In this document: piece after piece, positions 63,932 through 64,000 of the stretch | Numbering within the stretch: position 1 is the first letter of the stretch | Layout: each line of letters opens with the position of its first letter | Origin: an uncultured Spirochaetales bacterium | GTDB taxonomy: Bacteria; Spirochaetota; Spirochaetia; Sphaerochaetales; Sphaerochaetaceae | Assembly (NCBI GenBank): GCA_949285905.1 | Contig: CASDZV010000013.1 | Span: 25,433-89,432, forward strand | Length of the DNA: 64,000 nt | Direction: 5' to 3' | Notes under the pieces: model-generated | Seen by the model: the letters and a program-made list of their open reading frames with translations, nothing else | Databases searched by the model: none | What the model was told of the DNA's origin: nothing | Made by a program: the position numbers and the translations under genes

Positions 63932-64000
63932 TTTCACACCTCCAGCGAGGCAAAGAATATGGACCGCCGTACATCCTTGCCTCCGCTTTCAGAATCTAAA

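Noticed and set aside
1..64000. CRISPR arrays, tRNA or rRNA genes, phage modules
   Set aside because: No regularly spaced repeats, no cloverleaf-like sequence and no phage structural or integrase gene was found on reading both strands.

Overview
The window looks like the chromosome of a fermentative, host- or gut-associated spirochaete, most likely Sphaerochaetaceae. This is inferred from the protein sequences, not tested. Several binding proteins carry signal peptides ending in AGGSSES, FASGSAES or FASGQQE, a style common in Sphaerochaeta and Treponema. Other pointers are an LL-diaminopimelate aminotransferase next to lysA and the many ABC sugar importers. I see no rRNA, tRNA, CRISPR array or intact insertion sequence.

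Region by region: (1) 1-5.7 kb: the end of dapL overlapping lysA (lysine/peptidoglycan precursor), a MATE exporter, and an amino-acid ABC importer made of two unusual fused proteins. (2) 5.9-20 kb: a locus for uronic-acid-containing glycans. It holds beta-glucuronidase, a YesN/YesM-type two-component system, a three-part sugar ABC importer, two heparinase II/III-like lyases, a GH88 unsaturated glucuronyl hydrolase and a CBM32-like protein. None of the degradative enzymes has a signal peptide, so oligosaccharides are probably imported whole and cleaved inside the cell. (3) 20.1-31.5 kb: a visibly more AT-rich block with a FucI-like isomerase and a cysteine desulfurase on the plus strand. On the minus strand are a UlaG-like metallo-hydrolase, a ribose-type ABC importer, an unrecognised cytosolic protein, and LacI and AraC regulators. 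The substrate is unknown. (4) 31.8-39.4 kb: a solitary carboxyl-CoA carboxyltransferase, a CbiK-type chelatase, a FecBCD/BtuFCD-type importer, and an 854-residue fusion of CoA-disulfide reductase, rhodanese and an AsrC-like siroheme sulfite reductase with two ferredoxin clusters. This fusion is the most striking single gene here. (5) 39.4-42.2 kb: a secreted 5'-nucleotidase and a YitT-family membrane protein.

(6) 42.2-47.6 kb: a sugar ABC operon with an FAD oxidoreductase and a LacI regulator, with a perfect 20-bp palindrome as probable operator. (7) 47.7-53.8 kb: a second LacI/ABC operon ending in ribokinase and a protein built of two RarA-C-terminal-like domains without the AAA+ ATPase. (8) 54-56.2 kb: a decayed stretch with a Fic-family gene between gene remnants. 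(9) 56.2-64 kb: two minus-strand redox operons with three aldo/keto reductases, three flavodoxins, flavin reductases, a quinol-monooxygenase-like protein, a cyclophilin-like lipoprotein and a DUF4405 membrane protein.

Most units are compact operons with 1-20 nt overlaps. Several are closed by clear intrinsic terminators. Starts were moved downstream of the longest reading frame wherever a good Shine-Dalgarno site marked a better codon.
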